The notes under the pieces: model-generated
What the model saw: the letters and a program-made list of their open reading frames with translations, nothing else
Database searches by the model: none
What the model was told of the DNA's origin: nothing
Shown: positions 49,411 through 64,000 of the stretch, in pieces
Numbering within the stretch: position 1 is the first letter of the stretch
Layout of the letters: every line of letters starts with the position of its first letter
From: Atrina japonica
Taxonomy: Eukaryota > Mollusca > Bivalvia > Pterioida > Pinnidae
DNA length: 64,000 bases
Direction of reading: 5' to 3'
NCBI GenBank assembly: GCA_030159075.1
Contig: BROG01000002.1
Location: 5,352,001 to 5,416,000, forward strand
Translations under genes and position numbers: made by a program

Positions 49411-50506
49411 AGTTTACCTCTACAGTAGTACAATGTATAAGGAAATGGAATATATTTGTAATGGCAGTAATTTTGGGGATAATTCAGAAGTCGATTGCGA
49501 TGACAACGGCGACGATGGTAATGACGACGTTGCTCACCTTGATAACAATATCTAGAATGCACGTGTTTACATACATATATTTGTATCAAATGAAATGAAT
49601 AAATTTAATTTTAATTTCATGAACGTTATTTTGATACTTTAGCGACAGCTTGCAGTATGTTGTGTCACCTGGTGCCAGCATTCTGTATAAAAGCACATGT
49701 TGAAATATTTATTATTTCAGGCATTGATCGTAATTCGCTGCCGTACTCATTATCTTCAAATTGTCAATTGTATCTGCCACGAATGGTTTAAATTTGTTAA
49801 TTAATTAACAATTTTGTGGAACTTATTTTTTCTTTGTCAATTAGACGTTACTACCAGATTTTTTTTAGTTTTGGCCATTTTCAGTGTGTTTTTTTTTTTT
49901 CGTTTCATTCTACTACATCATCGCCTCGCTATGGTCGATCGCATAGTTAGTCGGCAATCAAAGACGATGCCCAGCCTAAGGACAAGTTACGGCCACTTTC
50001 AAGTTATTTATCGATTGTCGGTAAATGTAGTGACCACAGTCCGTTACTGACCAACGATCGCGATAAGACGTTAAATCTGTTTTACCCGTCTAACGTAACA
50101 GGTAGTTAATTTAAAGAAAAAAATCACACTGAAAGGGTTATTAGACTATGATTATTGTAAACAGAGCGAACTGTACTAGGAATTAACCCATCGTAATAAC
50201 TGAAAATACCGAAAACTTGTACATTTCACCGAATTGTGACTTAATAGTGTAAAGGATTTAACAAAAAGTAGAACTATATGTTTTATCCTGTCGTAAAGTC
50301 GGAAGGAGTGAATTAAGAAGGTATGGAATTTTAAACTTTATATTTACATAATATTCTGTTTCAACTTGAAGTACATAGGTTCTGTTTTGTATTTATCACG
50401 AAAATGCACAAGTAAGTGTCAATGAACTGGAGTCGGACTTGAGAAGATAAATATGAATGTGCGTTCATCTGTTCTAGATTATTTTTATCTTACAAAAATT
50501 GATACT
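49411..50506. other. AT-rich DNA without a recognised feature
   Basis: No coding frame or repeat recognised. Confidence 0.35.
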
Positions 50507-50510
50507 TTAA

Positions 50511-50867
50511 AGGGGTATTAGCTGTTGTTTTTTTTTTTTTTTAAAAAAAACATTTTCTTTCCTTTCACAAAAGAGATATACACAGGCATAAAAAAAATTG
50601 AATTCCTATATTTTGTGAAAATTGTTTGAGAAACCCAGGTTTGGCACTTTTAAACTTGCAAATGATTTATTGAACCTTACTATTTGTATATACATACGAC
50701 TCAGGACATTTCCCTAAAATATATAGGAATAAAAAATTTTATGCCTGTGTATAGTTCTTATTTGTTATTGTACATAAACTTGATGTCATCAAGTATAAGA
50801 AGTAAAAGTAGAAAAAGAAATCGAAATATCATTGGGGAGGAGGTGTTAGACACAACTAATGCCCCCT
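50511..50867. mobile_element. Palindromic TTAA-type MITE (357 bp)
   Basis: The ends AGGGGTATTAGCTG and ACTAATGCCCCCT are inverted repeats between TTAA at 50507-50510 and 50868-50871. The inner arms ACACAGGCATAAAAAAAATT and TTTTATGCCTGTGTATAG, and TATATTTTGTGAAAATTG, match the other copies. Confidence 0.85.
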
Positions 50868-50871
50868 TTAA

Positions 50872-54349
<3,478 letters not shown>

Positions 54350-54425
54350 GCAATTTTTTACAGAGTTATCGGTCCTAAGACTGTTGAGGAGTGTAAGGAC
54401 CGACAACTCTGTGTAAGAGATGGAC
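54350..54425 (+). repeat. Hairpin-forming repeat shared with 14090-14165
   Basis: ACAGAGTTATCGGTCCTAAG and AGGACCGACAACTCTGT are near-complementary arms (about 15 of 17 pairs) around a 20-base loop. The flanks GTGTAAGAGA are shared with the other copy. Confidence 0.65.
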
Positions 54426-56812
54426 ATCATTGTAGGAAAATGACAATGCAACAAACGAAACCAACACTGCAAAAATCAACTTTCTATGAAAAATGAAATA
54501 AGTAGATGTGTCGTATTAGAAACTATATACATGATTTATATATTGTAGACTAATTCAGACGAACTATTTGTTTATACGAGTTATTTCAGTCATTCATTCA
54601 GTTGGATTCGGCACAGCTCTGTCATCTCTGACACAAAGGACAGTATGCCGTCAACGTAGGTTAATTTCAAGTTTCCACATGTATAACAAATTCAGCGATT
54701 TCCAATTGTTTTCATGTCCACATAGGGTGTGTCAGCTGTTATATAAACACAAAATATTAGCTAACGTAGATCAGTATATTTGGAAAATAGATTACACCAT
54801 GATTGATCTTCATTGGGGATAAAGTGCTTTTACTAAAAAGCACAGATTTAGCCTTAATCTAATTTACTGAAAGAGGAGCCGTTTCTTAATCCTCTTAAAG
54901 TCAGGTCTATAAATACAAAACATATTAAAACAGGTATTGAATATTAAAGGTATCACGATACTCGTTTTTAAACATGTTTACATCCTGATATGTAAAGATT
55001 AAACCACTTAATCTTTCTTATGTAAATAATCTGGAATTTAGTGACCTATAATCCAATTGTTGTCCTGCAGTACGGTATTTCCCGGAGGTGCTACGCGGAA
55101 TTGTTTTCCCTTGATATGTCCAATATGAAAGTGTAGTGCAAGGTGATGTTTTATGACTTAATTGTTTTATTACCTGGTTATTATATGATTGTTTGATTTC
55201 ATAACGGATGTACGTCAAGTAGTTTACAACATAGTATTAAGTTTCATGACGTCAGATTCTAGTAAGTCCATTCATATTAGGTGTCTGAAACTTCCAATGG
55301 TATGTGTAGTACAGGTTGCCACAAAAGTTTATCATGACGCCCGGAGATTTATTTCCGCCCATGTCGCTGACACGCAACAATTTATAGGACTGCCCACATG
55401 TATATAGCCTATATATGTTTTATATTGATTTATACCATGTCATTTTTAGCTGAAAATTTGTCAAATGTTACATATCGAGAATGGGTCACACCTGGTTTGA
55501 CTGATAAAATATGGTCATAATAAATGCATTGTGCGTCAGTATATCTCCGACTTTCCGTTAAAAGTTAGGCTTAATGTATCCGGCTGGTAATATACTGATT
55601 CTTAACAAAATATTAAGTTTATATGTGTCCTATCAAGAAAATGGGGTCCAGATTTTAACTTTCCTGAATTTCCAGGGACATTTCCAATATACCTTATATG
55701 TATATATTGACTGTTGATATTAATATTAAAACAAATTATTTCAAACATATAAATGTATCAGAAAGTCAAAAGAGATTGACGAATTTCTGGTTGTTTTGTC
55801 TCACGGGTATTTGATTCACAATATACATGTCTTACATATGACCTAGTCCTATAATATAAGCCTTCTATGGTTCAAATCATTTGCTTTCAGTGTTTTTATC
55901 GGATATTTATGTTCAGTATCATCCGATAAAAAAAGTTAAAAGTAAACGATTTGAACCAACGAAGTCTGATATCATGTGTTTTGAATCTTGAATAGGACTA
56001 ACACACTGATATCGCTTTGTATCTTGTATATAAACTTTCGTGATTATTATCTTCCTGTCATATATACATGATTTTGTTTGTATGTGTGTGTGTGGTAAAC
56101 AAGAATCCCATGTACATGTACAGAAAGCGATACTAGATATCCGGTAGTAAAAATACAAATTACACGGTCCGAGCTATCCGGCCATCATGATTCATGTAGC
56201 CTATGTGATATGGGAAAATATGGATCATTCAGTGTTTCACATGGATATGACTAAGTCTGAAAATAACGGACTCGCACTAAATAGTTTATGAGCCATTAAC
56301 AAGTTTGCATAGATTTTGATTACCGATCAATGAAACACATCGGGTTCGGAGTGTGATAATTGACCTGGAAAATTGTTTCCCCGATGAGGTGTCGTAAAAC
56401 CGACGGCGAGTTAAAAAGAAGGTGATATAAGTAATAGATAAGTACATGCTTTCCCTTTGACCAACAGTTGATTTAATTATCGATTCAATTTACAAGGTAA
56501 ACACAAAGTGTGAGAGAATTACAAATCTTCCGGTCATCGCGTTGAAATGATAAACGATCAGTTTTGTTCAATAATAATTACGAAATTTGAAATAGTTATT
56601 GAATTTCAGTTTCATTGTCATTCGGACGTCCGATGTGTGGTTTACTTGTACTCGGATGCCCTTATTATGTAACTTTTACTCTTTTGTTTGTTTTTTATTT
56701 TGTGGTTTGTTAAGTTTATTGTAGAAAGAAAACAAAAGGCCATAGAGAACCATACATCATGAAATAGGCGTAGGAAACGTACATCATAGCGCAGATATCA
56801 AATAAATAAATC

Positions 56813-56816
<4 letters not shown>
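54426..56816. other. AT-rich DNA without a recognised feature
   Basis: Open frames at 54568-54822 and 55919-56158 show no recognisable domain. No repeat family member was identified. Confidence 0.35.

Positions 56817-56899
<83 letters not shown>
56817..56899. repeat. (TA)n microsatellite
   Basis: About 41 TA units. Confidence 0.95.
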
Positions 56900-56902
<3 letters not shown>

Positions 56903-58490
56903 GTGTTTGTTTTAAAATCAAATATTTTAAGAAATTTTTATTGTAATTTTTCATTAACCTTTTGAAAATAGATCATGTCTAATCATAATTGTTTGTTCAT
57001 GATGTATGATGATAAATCAGCCGCAAACAAAATATGGTGCCTTGCATTTCAAAATAAGAATAATATTTATACTTTTAAATTTCAAATTAGATATTTTTTG
57101 CAAATATCTACCAATCTTGAAAAATTCTTTTAAAAACCTAAAAAATTTAAAGAATCCTTCCAAAATCACATAGCTTAACATCATTTGGCAAAAATATTTT
57201 GCTTATACGTAAAACTGTTTCATGACATGAGCAAGTATTTTTTATATGAAAAAAATCGGATCTATATGTTAGTCAAAACTCGATCTACAATAGGTGTTGG
57301 GACAATAGTACTTAAGTTATGTACCCAGTACAATACTACAATCACTTAAATATAATCAATTTCAAAAGAGTAGCAGATCTTCAGATATCTATTTCTGATT
57401 CGGGTATCTGTTATTCAGTAACGCAATTAAGCATAGCGCAGCCTCCTGTATGCGGCGAAATGCACACCCATATATCATGTTCTGTCATGCAAATACTTGC
57501 GTTTAGCTTTCCGATTGCTATCAATGAATTAAATGCTAATTTTACAGAACTCGTCAGAATTTGAATGTCCTAAACTCTGAATCATCCACGTATACTGGCG
57601 TGGCCTTTAACACGGAATTGTATTAGTGGTAAATGCACACACAGCGATACTTGTGTAAACAATTAAACTATCTCGTACGAAACGTTCAGATCTTTTAAAT
57701 TTGATAAAGGCACTCAGTATCCATTTAGTCACCGATGAGTGTTCTTGTTAAGTATCATAGGACGCACATTATTACTAAAGCGGTGACCTATCAAGCGCGT
57801 CTATATTCTGTAATCTTTTCTTCTAGGAGTTCGCTGCAGGATATACTGAATATTTTTCTTACCACCGGTGATAGGGGGATTTATCTACAAGTAATTGAAT
57901 TTTGTGTCGACTCATTAATTTGACAATTGAAATGGAATTACTAAACATGGATATATCTCTGAATTAAAATGTGAATAGAAGGAGTCAAGATCTGTACGAT
58001 TTTTGGGATGTCTGTAATTCGACTTTTTAATTCAATGTGAAATTTATATTTGGATTTGATTTCGTTTGGACATAACGTGAGTATAGTTAGATTTGATGTG
58101 GTTTTGATGGTTTTGTGATTACTGTGCCATCGTTCTGATTCTGTCTAAATATTTGTTGTACAAAAATTAAACCTAATCGGAGCGGAAAATTAAAACCATT
58201 ATGGACGTAGATTTGTATGGTGAAGGAATTAAGATTTTTTCCACAATATTATCGATGACGAAACCATATGAAATACATGTTTCAAAAATAATTTTAGGCA
58301 TTTATAACTTTGAAATTTCGCCATTTTGTTAATAAAATGTTTATTTTGATATTCATAATTTGTAATAATATTCTGGTCGTCAATATATTACCTGGTAAAT
58401 TCAAAATTTACAACGTGACAGTACATTTATATATACAACATATACATGTACTATAGTAGTTATAATAATGTGATATTGTAAATTTTAAAT
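56900..58490. other. AT-rich DNA without a recognised feature
   Basis: Frames at 57319-57564 and 57735-57923 are unrecognised. Confidence 0.35.
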
Positions 58491-58492
58491 TT

Positions 58493-58526
58493 ACTGGGTG
58501 GGTGTAAATACAAAATCCCACCCAGT
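58493..58526. repeat. Perfect 10-bp GC-rich hairpin
   Basis: ACTGGGTGGG, a 14-base loop, then CCCACCCAGT. Weaker AT-rich complementarity extends it outward. Confidence 0.6.
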
Positions 58527-58618
58527 AGGCCTAAATTCAAATTTTATAACAAGACAATAAATTAAACATAAATTCAACAAACTCTCTCCCTCTCTTTTAA
58601 TCGTAGAATATTTTTAAG

Positions 58619-58774
58619 TACAGTTTTAAGAGACTACCTGTCTTATGTGACCTTAATGTGTGGCTCACAAGTATATCAATATATATTTTTTAACCTGAAT
58701 TAAGAGACCACCTCTCATATTTGACCTTTTTTTCTTCTTCCCGTGGATGGTTTCTTAAAACAGGGTTGACTATA
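58619..58774. mobile_element. TACAG-type MITE (copy E)
   Basis: The left end TACAGTTTTAAGAGACTACC and the inverse right end TATAGTCAACCCTGTTTTAA are related. It contains AAGAGACCACCTCTCA. Confidence 0.5.
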
Positions 58775-58827
58775 TAAATGTATGAATATGATATATGACC
58801 GCTACATGCGATGTACAAAATTTAAAT

Positions 58828-59005
58828 CAGTCAAACTTACACTAAGTGTCACCTCTGTATAAAGGACACCTGTCTATAAACGGGACATAAAGCATAACCG
58901 TTATTAACTTTTTTATAATAAATGAACCTCTTTATAGAGACAACCTGTCTATAATAGCTAGTTTTGCCTGTTCCCTCGAGTGGCCTTTATAGACAAGTTT
59001 GACTG
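58828..59005. mobile_element. CAGTCAAACTT-ended MITE (copy D)
   Basis: The left CAGTCAAACTTACAC and the inverse right CAGTCAAACTTGTCTATAAA are inverted ends. ACCTCTGTATAAAGGACACC and CTTTATAGAGACAACCTGTC give further internal symmetry. Confidence 0.75.
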
Positions 59006-59821
59006 CGTTATATATAACCTAACATGAGCGGTATTACAACTGGCGTATATCTTGTATTTACAGTAACTGTTGTAATTACATTTGACGTCACTGTGTGTCT
59101 TAGAGAATCTTTGGCAGCACAGACTTTGCATTATGCCTATCATATTGTATAAAAAAGTTCTAGACGAATGTATTTGTTTAACTGGTCTAAAATATTGATT
59201 CAGAAGCATAATTGTCAGAACAAAAATTACAAAATGTACTAAATACGTCAGCACTGCAAAGAGACAGAACGTATCGATGCTATGTCGGCCCTGTCTAGTC
59301 GATAACTGCACATACATATATTTTGTCCCTACTTAAAAAGTTAAGTTAAATATTTGCATATTTGAAAAACGTTTTGTAATATTTGCTTGACCATTCACTG
59401 ACGCGTACTATAAGTACACGTAACCCTCAGTTTTAGTGGCATGGGGAGCCGGCTTTATATCGTGTACATTAATATCTGTATGCAGATACGCCTAATTGTA
59501 TTATATATTTATATACATGTATCGGTTATCGTTTGCTCCGAGACCAAATATCGGGGAGGGATGCAGTTCGTTTTTGGTCGGTTTCTCCGTTTGTAACATT
59601 CAGTTACATAACTTTAGTTTCTTTTAAATCATAACCAAATTTGATATGATGCTATATAGGGGGGGGGTGCGGTAATGGCCAACGAACAACAGTATTTACC
59701 GGACTGTTATGGAACTTTGATGAATGGCTCAGCCTTCCGTGCGGCATAGTACTGTGGCACACGATCTTATTCGAAAGACACATGCATTTTTTGTTTTATT
59801 TTTATACCTGTATTAAAAGGC
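59006..59821. other. AT-rich DNA without a recognised feature
   Basis: Includes a run of nine G at 59659. No gene recognised. Confidence 0.35.
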
Positions 59822-59884
59822 CGAATGTTTGACTCGGATTTGAAACCGAAACCTCTCTACCACGAGGCCAGTGCGATCGGTCAA
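59822..59884 (-). repeat. tRNA-like SINE-head fragment
   Basis: Minus strand: CTGGCCTCGTGGTAGAGAGG (box A-like), then GGTTTCAAATCCGAGTC (box B-like, close to GGTTCAAATCC). The stems do not pair well enough for a tRNA gene, so a SINE head is more likely. Confidence 0.4.
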
Positions 59885-60512
59885 GATTTTTGTTTTCTAA
59901 TATGAAATTCCAGAAAGCTTGCCTTTTGTCATGGTATTATATTTCTGTAGCTCGGAGGGAATTTTTGTAAATATGTGCCAAAAAGTATAAGCGGAATATG
60001 GTATTTTATTAGGACACAATCTTGACGGCTCCGTTCTTGACATACATATACATGTATTCCAATGTATACGGGTATTTTATATATTTGACGTAAATAAATT
60101 ATCCAATGGGCGGTATGATTTACGGAAATAAAGAACTTAATGGTTTTTGGATGCCAACTTAAATTTGAGTGTGTTTTGCTTTTGGCCAAGAAGTGATTTG
60201 AAACAAGTACAAAAAGGGATTGATGTGTTCTTTTGACTTTTCTATGATCTTGTAGGTGTGTGTACTGCCGATCCTTGGTGCTTTTTGGTGATTTATCACC
60301 TTAACCCTCATCTTGTATTGTGTAAACATATTTTTCATTGCTGACTTGCGCAAATCCGGAGATAAACCCGTTCAAGACTGCCAAGTTCATATATTGAATC
60401 TATCCTGAATAAATAATGTTATATGTTTAATGCGATTATTTATTCATCGGACATTTTCCAATGCAAAGATAGTAAAAAATACTGATCATTCTTCCCGATC
60501 TATTTTTCCACA

Positions 60513-61439
<927 letters not shown>

Positions 61440-61660
61440 CTCTCTCACCCCTGATCAGTACTAGTGAAAGTTCGCGACCCGCTGAAACCTAAGTGATTTT
61501 GTGAGGAAGTTTGCCAGTTTACTTGCGGAAGGTCAGTGGTCTCTCTCTCCAGGGTACATTCTAACCAGGTTCTCTCCTCCGCCATTAAAAACTGACCGCC
61601 ACCATATAAAACTGAAAAAAAGTGTTGAGTGTGGCGTAAAACACCAATCAGACAACGATC
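61440..61660 (+). mobile_element. SINE family 2
   Basis: GTGATTTTGTGAGGAAGTTT, GCCAGTTTACTTGCGGAAGG, CAGGTTCTCTCCTCCGCCAT, then ACTGACCGCCACCATATAAA and TGAGTGTGGCGTAAAACACC. Body and tail are well kept; the head is diverged. Confidence 0.8.
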
Positions 61661-63705
61661 AGAATTTGTTTCTTTATTTTATCCAACAATCATGATTCCA
61701 CAACACGTAGTTTAAAAAAGAGGCCACACCCATCTATGAACTGAATCTGTCTTTGTCTTGTCCGTTAGTATGCCCTTCGTTTGACTTTGACGAAGATCAT
61801 TTATAAGTTATTGTGTTATGTAATTTCACTCCCTCGTTTAATGTAAAATATTAATATTGAATAAGTGTGTTAAAAAGGCAGTCTGGGTCATTATTTGGAG
61901 TACGACGCAAACACCAAAAAGAAAATATTAAAAGTGCAGTCATTTTTAAATTTAGTTAGATTATTGTATTGCCCTACCATTTTAAGGCAATAACAGTCAG
62001 ACAAGTAAGACCGAAAATTGATATCCGAATACAAACAGAATTTGCTCGAGTTTTAACATTTTATTGATATTTTCAATTTATGGATATAAGCGATATAAAT
62101 GGTAACGTCCCAGGGTCACCGCTTGTGAAATTTTATTATTAAAACCAACATTATCCTTCCGAGCAAAGCAATTACCTCTCACCTTATCTTTATGACAGTT
62201 AAAAGTCCTAAATTCCACTTGACAATATAATAAAATTCGTAAGATATTTGAGGCAACGACATACCCATTGACACATTATCGCCATTATGTAAACATTCTT
62301 GGCAGTTAATATTTCGTAATAAAATCAGAGGTTCTGAGGCATCACAAATGTACAATGCTTTGATATTCCGTCAACCCATTTTGACGATTTAACTTCAATT
62401 TGAGATTGACTTGATTAAACACTGATTTGAATCGAATTGTTTCACATTCCAATTCACCATGTATTTTCCGATTCATACAGTGAATTTATTTTATTTGAAT
62501 TTCATTTAAATGTTGTATCGGAACAGTTATCGATGTCATCATTTTAGGAATTTTTATCGACACACGGAAGTCAGCTCTTTGACGTAATCAATTTATTTTG
62601 CATTGTTTATAGGTAATTTATCTACCTTATGTTGGCGGAGTTTTAAAACACCACTCTTAAACTTTGCTGTTCAAATACTATGTACATGTGTATCATTCAT
62701 TAGTAATTTGAAGAAAATCAACAGAAAACATGTGAATTTAGATATTAAAAATATTAGTTTTGATCATTACTATACACATAATACTTAATTTGTTGTTGCG
62801 AAAATTGCTGGGTTTGTTCAAATATGTATTTACAATACATTTCAACGAATATAGCAACAAAACATGGGTTTATGGATGATGATGATGATGATGATCTTTG
62901 GTAACTTTCGTCACCTTTAACTTAATTAAAGTATAACATTTAAGCACGACCGAACTAAACATGTTTTGTCAATGTACACGTACGCGACACACCAACTCCA
63001 ATAAATAAACTGTAAAACACCTCTTTCTTTCACAGATTGATTTGTCATTTATTAGATATATTTGCGTCTAGATGATTACAGCTAACATGACCAACCAAAT
63101 TGATCGACAGTTTTGCACATGATGCTGTTGTTCATATCGGCTAAAATAAGTTATAATCTAGAACTGCATATGTAGTGGATATAGGGAGCATAATACATAC
63201 TGTATACCTGCTAATTTTCTGTTTAATTTTCAACACTTTCCCCCTTAGATGAGATGGAGAATTCAAAATGACGGCGAAATTCTCAAGCTAAATAACTGAA
63301 GCATGGACATACATGTCATCCAAGAGACTGAGGTGATTAAGGTGAATTTATGACGGAGTGAATATGTGTTCTGTCAAGGAAGTGCGAAAATTTCCAGATG
63401 AACAATAGTGATTTGCTTACTTACCTCTTTTGATATTCTGTATTACATCTAAATACTCACACCTTCACCATAAAAATGGATAAAAAAAATCTTGTTGAGT
63501 GTTGACTGTAAATGTATCAGTGTTATTGTAGTATATGGTATAATAATGCTACTGTACTTACCCCCCAAAGTGGAATTATTTTGTCTATTTACACTCTTTG
63601 AGTCTGTGAAGACCGCATTTGATCATTCTGGTGGAATTAAAAACAAACCAGAAATAGTAATTTCAAATAGTTAGATTTGTTTGTCCCATATGTATTGCAT
63701 ACATT
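61661..63705. other. AT-rich DNA upstream of the RASSF-like exon
   Basis: No TATA box with a clear initiator and no CpG-rich promoter stretch is visible. It is most likely intron. A short (GAT)n tract lies at 62874-62895. Confidence 0.4.
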
Positions 63706-63726
63706 TACCTTTTTTTTTAATTTCAG
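63706..63726 (+). promoter_or_regulatory. 3' splice site before the RASSF-like exon
   Basis: A pyrimidine tract (CCTTTTTTTTTAATTTCAG) ends in AG directly before the ATG. The intron that ends here starts somewhere to the left; the donor cannot be assigned from the sequence alone. Confidence 0.7.
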
Positions 63727-64000
63727 ATGGACTCGGACAATCTTGTATTAGAAATTCCAGTGTGGGTTTGCGGAACACAAAAATGGGTGACTGGACTGAC
63801 AAAGAGAACAACCTGTGATGACGTCATTTACGCTTTGCTTTTCAATGACGGAAAACACGAGGAGGAGAGTACCGAAAAATATACAATATACGAAAGATGG
63901 CGTGATGTTGAGCGCCCCCTACAAGGAAGAACAAAAATCCTTAAAATATGGCGAGCATGGGGAGCAGAGCAATGTAATGTACAGTTGGCTATGCGTCATG
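63727..64000 (+). CDS. RASSF9/RASSF10-like protein, first coding exon (partial)
   Basis: An ATG directly after a splice acceptor opens 91 complete codons plus one base, with no stop before the window ends. The protein starts MDSDNLVLEIPVWVCG, continues with KWVTGLTKRTTCDDVIYALL, and further on has YTIYERWRDVERPL, then KILKIWRAWGAEQCNVQL. This is the layout of the N-terminal ubiquitin-fold Ras-association domain of the RASSF7-10 group: a strand pair with a V-W-V-C motif, the T-T-C-x-D-V helix start, and the E-R-W-R and W-x-A-W-G segments. RASSF9 and RASSF10 are my closest recollection. Family members are adaptor proteins linked to Ras-like GTPases, with a coiled-coil C-terminus that would lie beyond the window. 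The start is chosen because it sits at the exon's 5' edge and leaves the domain intact; upstream exons would then be untranslated. RASSF7/8 remain possible. Confidence 0.85.
   Translation, partial: MDSDNLVLEIPVWVCGTQKWVTGLTKRTTCDDVIYALLFNDGKHEEESTEKYTIYERWRDVERPLQGRTKILKIWRAWGAEQCNVQLAMRH

Noticed and set aside
58958..59317. 119-codon minus-strand frame
   Set aside because: Its C-terminal end runs into the MITE at 58828-59005, and no domain is recognisable.

Overview
The window is AT-rich animal DNA with almost no protein-coding content. It is crowded with tRNA-derived SINEs, short inverted-repeat (MITE-like) elements, degraded retroelement and transposase genes, two minisatellites and many long microsatellites. 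This composition, together with Pol III-type SINE families whose tail reads roughly TTTAACGTCCCACTCAAGAAT on the antisense strand, best fits a lophotrochozoan, most likely a bivalve mollusc. That is an inference: the window holds no species marker.

The only recognisable host gene is at the right edge. A 3' splice site at 63726 is followed at once by an ATG and 91 codons of a Ras-association domain family protein of the N-terminal-RA group (RASSF9/RASSF10-like). The exon runs off the window. The rest is probably upstream intergenic DNA or long 5' introns of this gene. Two small segments with good splice signals (donor at 36480; acceptor and donor around 40530-40587) are weak candidates for untranslated exons.

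Region by region: 1-4825 holds three diverged copies of a ~0.7 kb repeat, two SINEs with target-site duplications, a MITE, and a degenerate reverse transcriptase (Penelope-type or similar) between repeat copies 2 and 3. Next, 5250-7250 holds a small MITE, a SINE of a second kind and a 144-bp fold-back. The best-resolved structure is 7745-13490: a 5' truncated SINE is split by a ~5.5 kb hAT-type transposon (7891-13421). That transposon carries a broken transposase gene (10701-12920) and is itself interrupted by a minus-strand LINE (8601 to ~10480).

13680-20570 holds more SINEs, including a full-length copy with a perfect 14-bp target duplication at 15664/15964 and a SINE inside another SINE at 20080-20570. 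21100-22870 is a simple-sequence block dominated by a ~1.46 kb (ACT)n array. 24649-25005 is a (TA)n array split by a MITE. 25636-26124 is a MITE inside a MITE. 29129-31733 groups a SINE, a 37-bp minisatellite, two adjacent MITEs and a 29-bp minisatellite.

31734-63711 is mostly unique-looking AT-rich DNA. It carries scattered microsatellites, further MITE copies (36903, 46854, 50511, 58619, 58828), a SINE whose 3' end has been amplified in tandem (44024-44345), a SINE with a different 5' head (49117-49398) and another SINE remnant (61440-61660).

I found no CRISPR array, rRNA, functional tRNA gene, viral gene or undescribed gene system. The interest lies in the layered insertion history and in the variety of SINE heads and tails.
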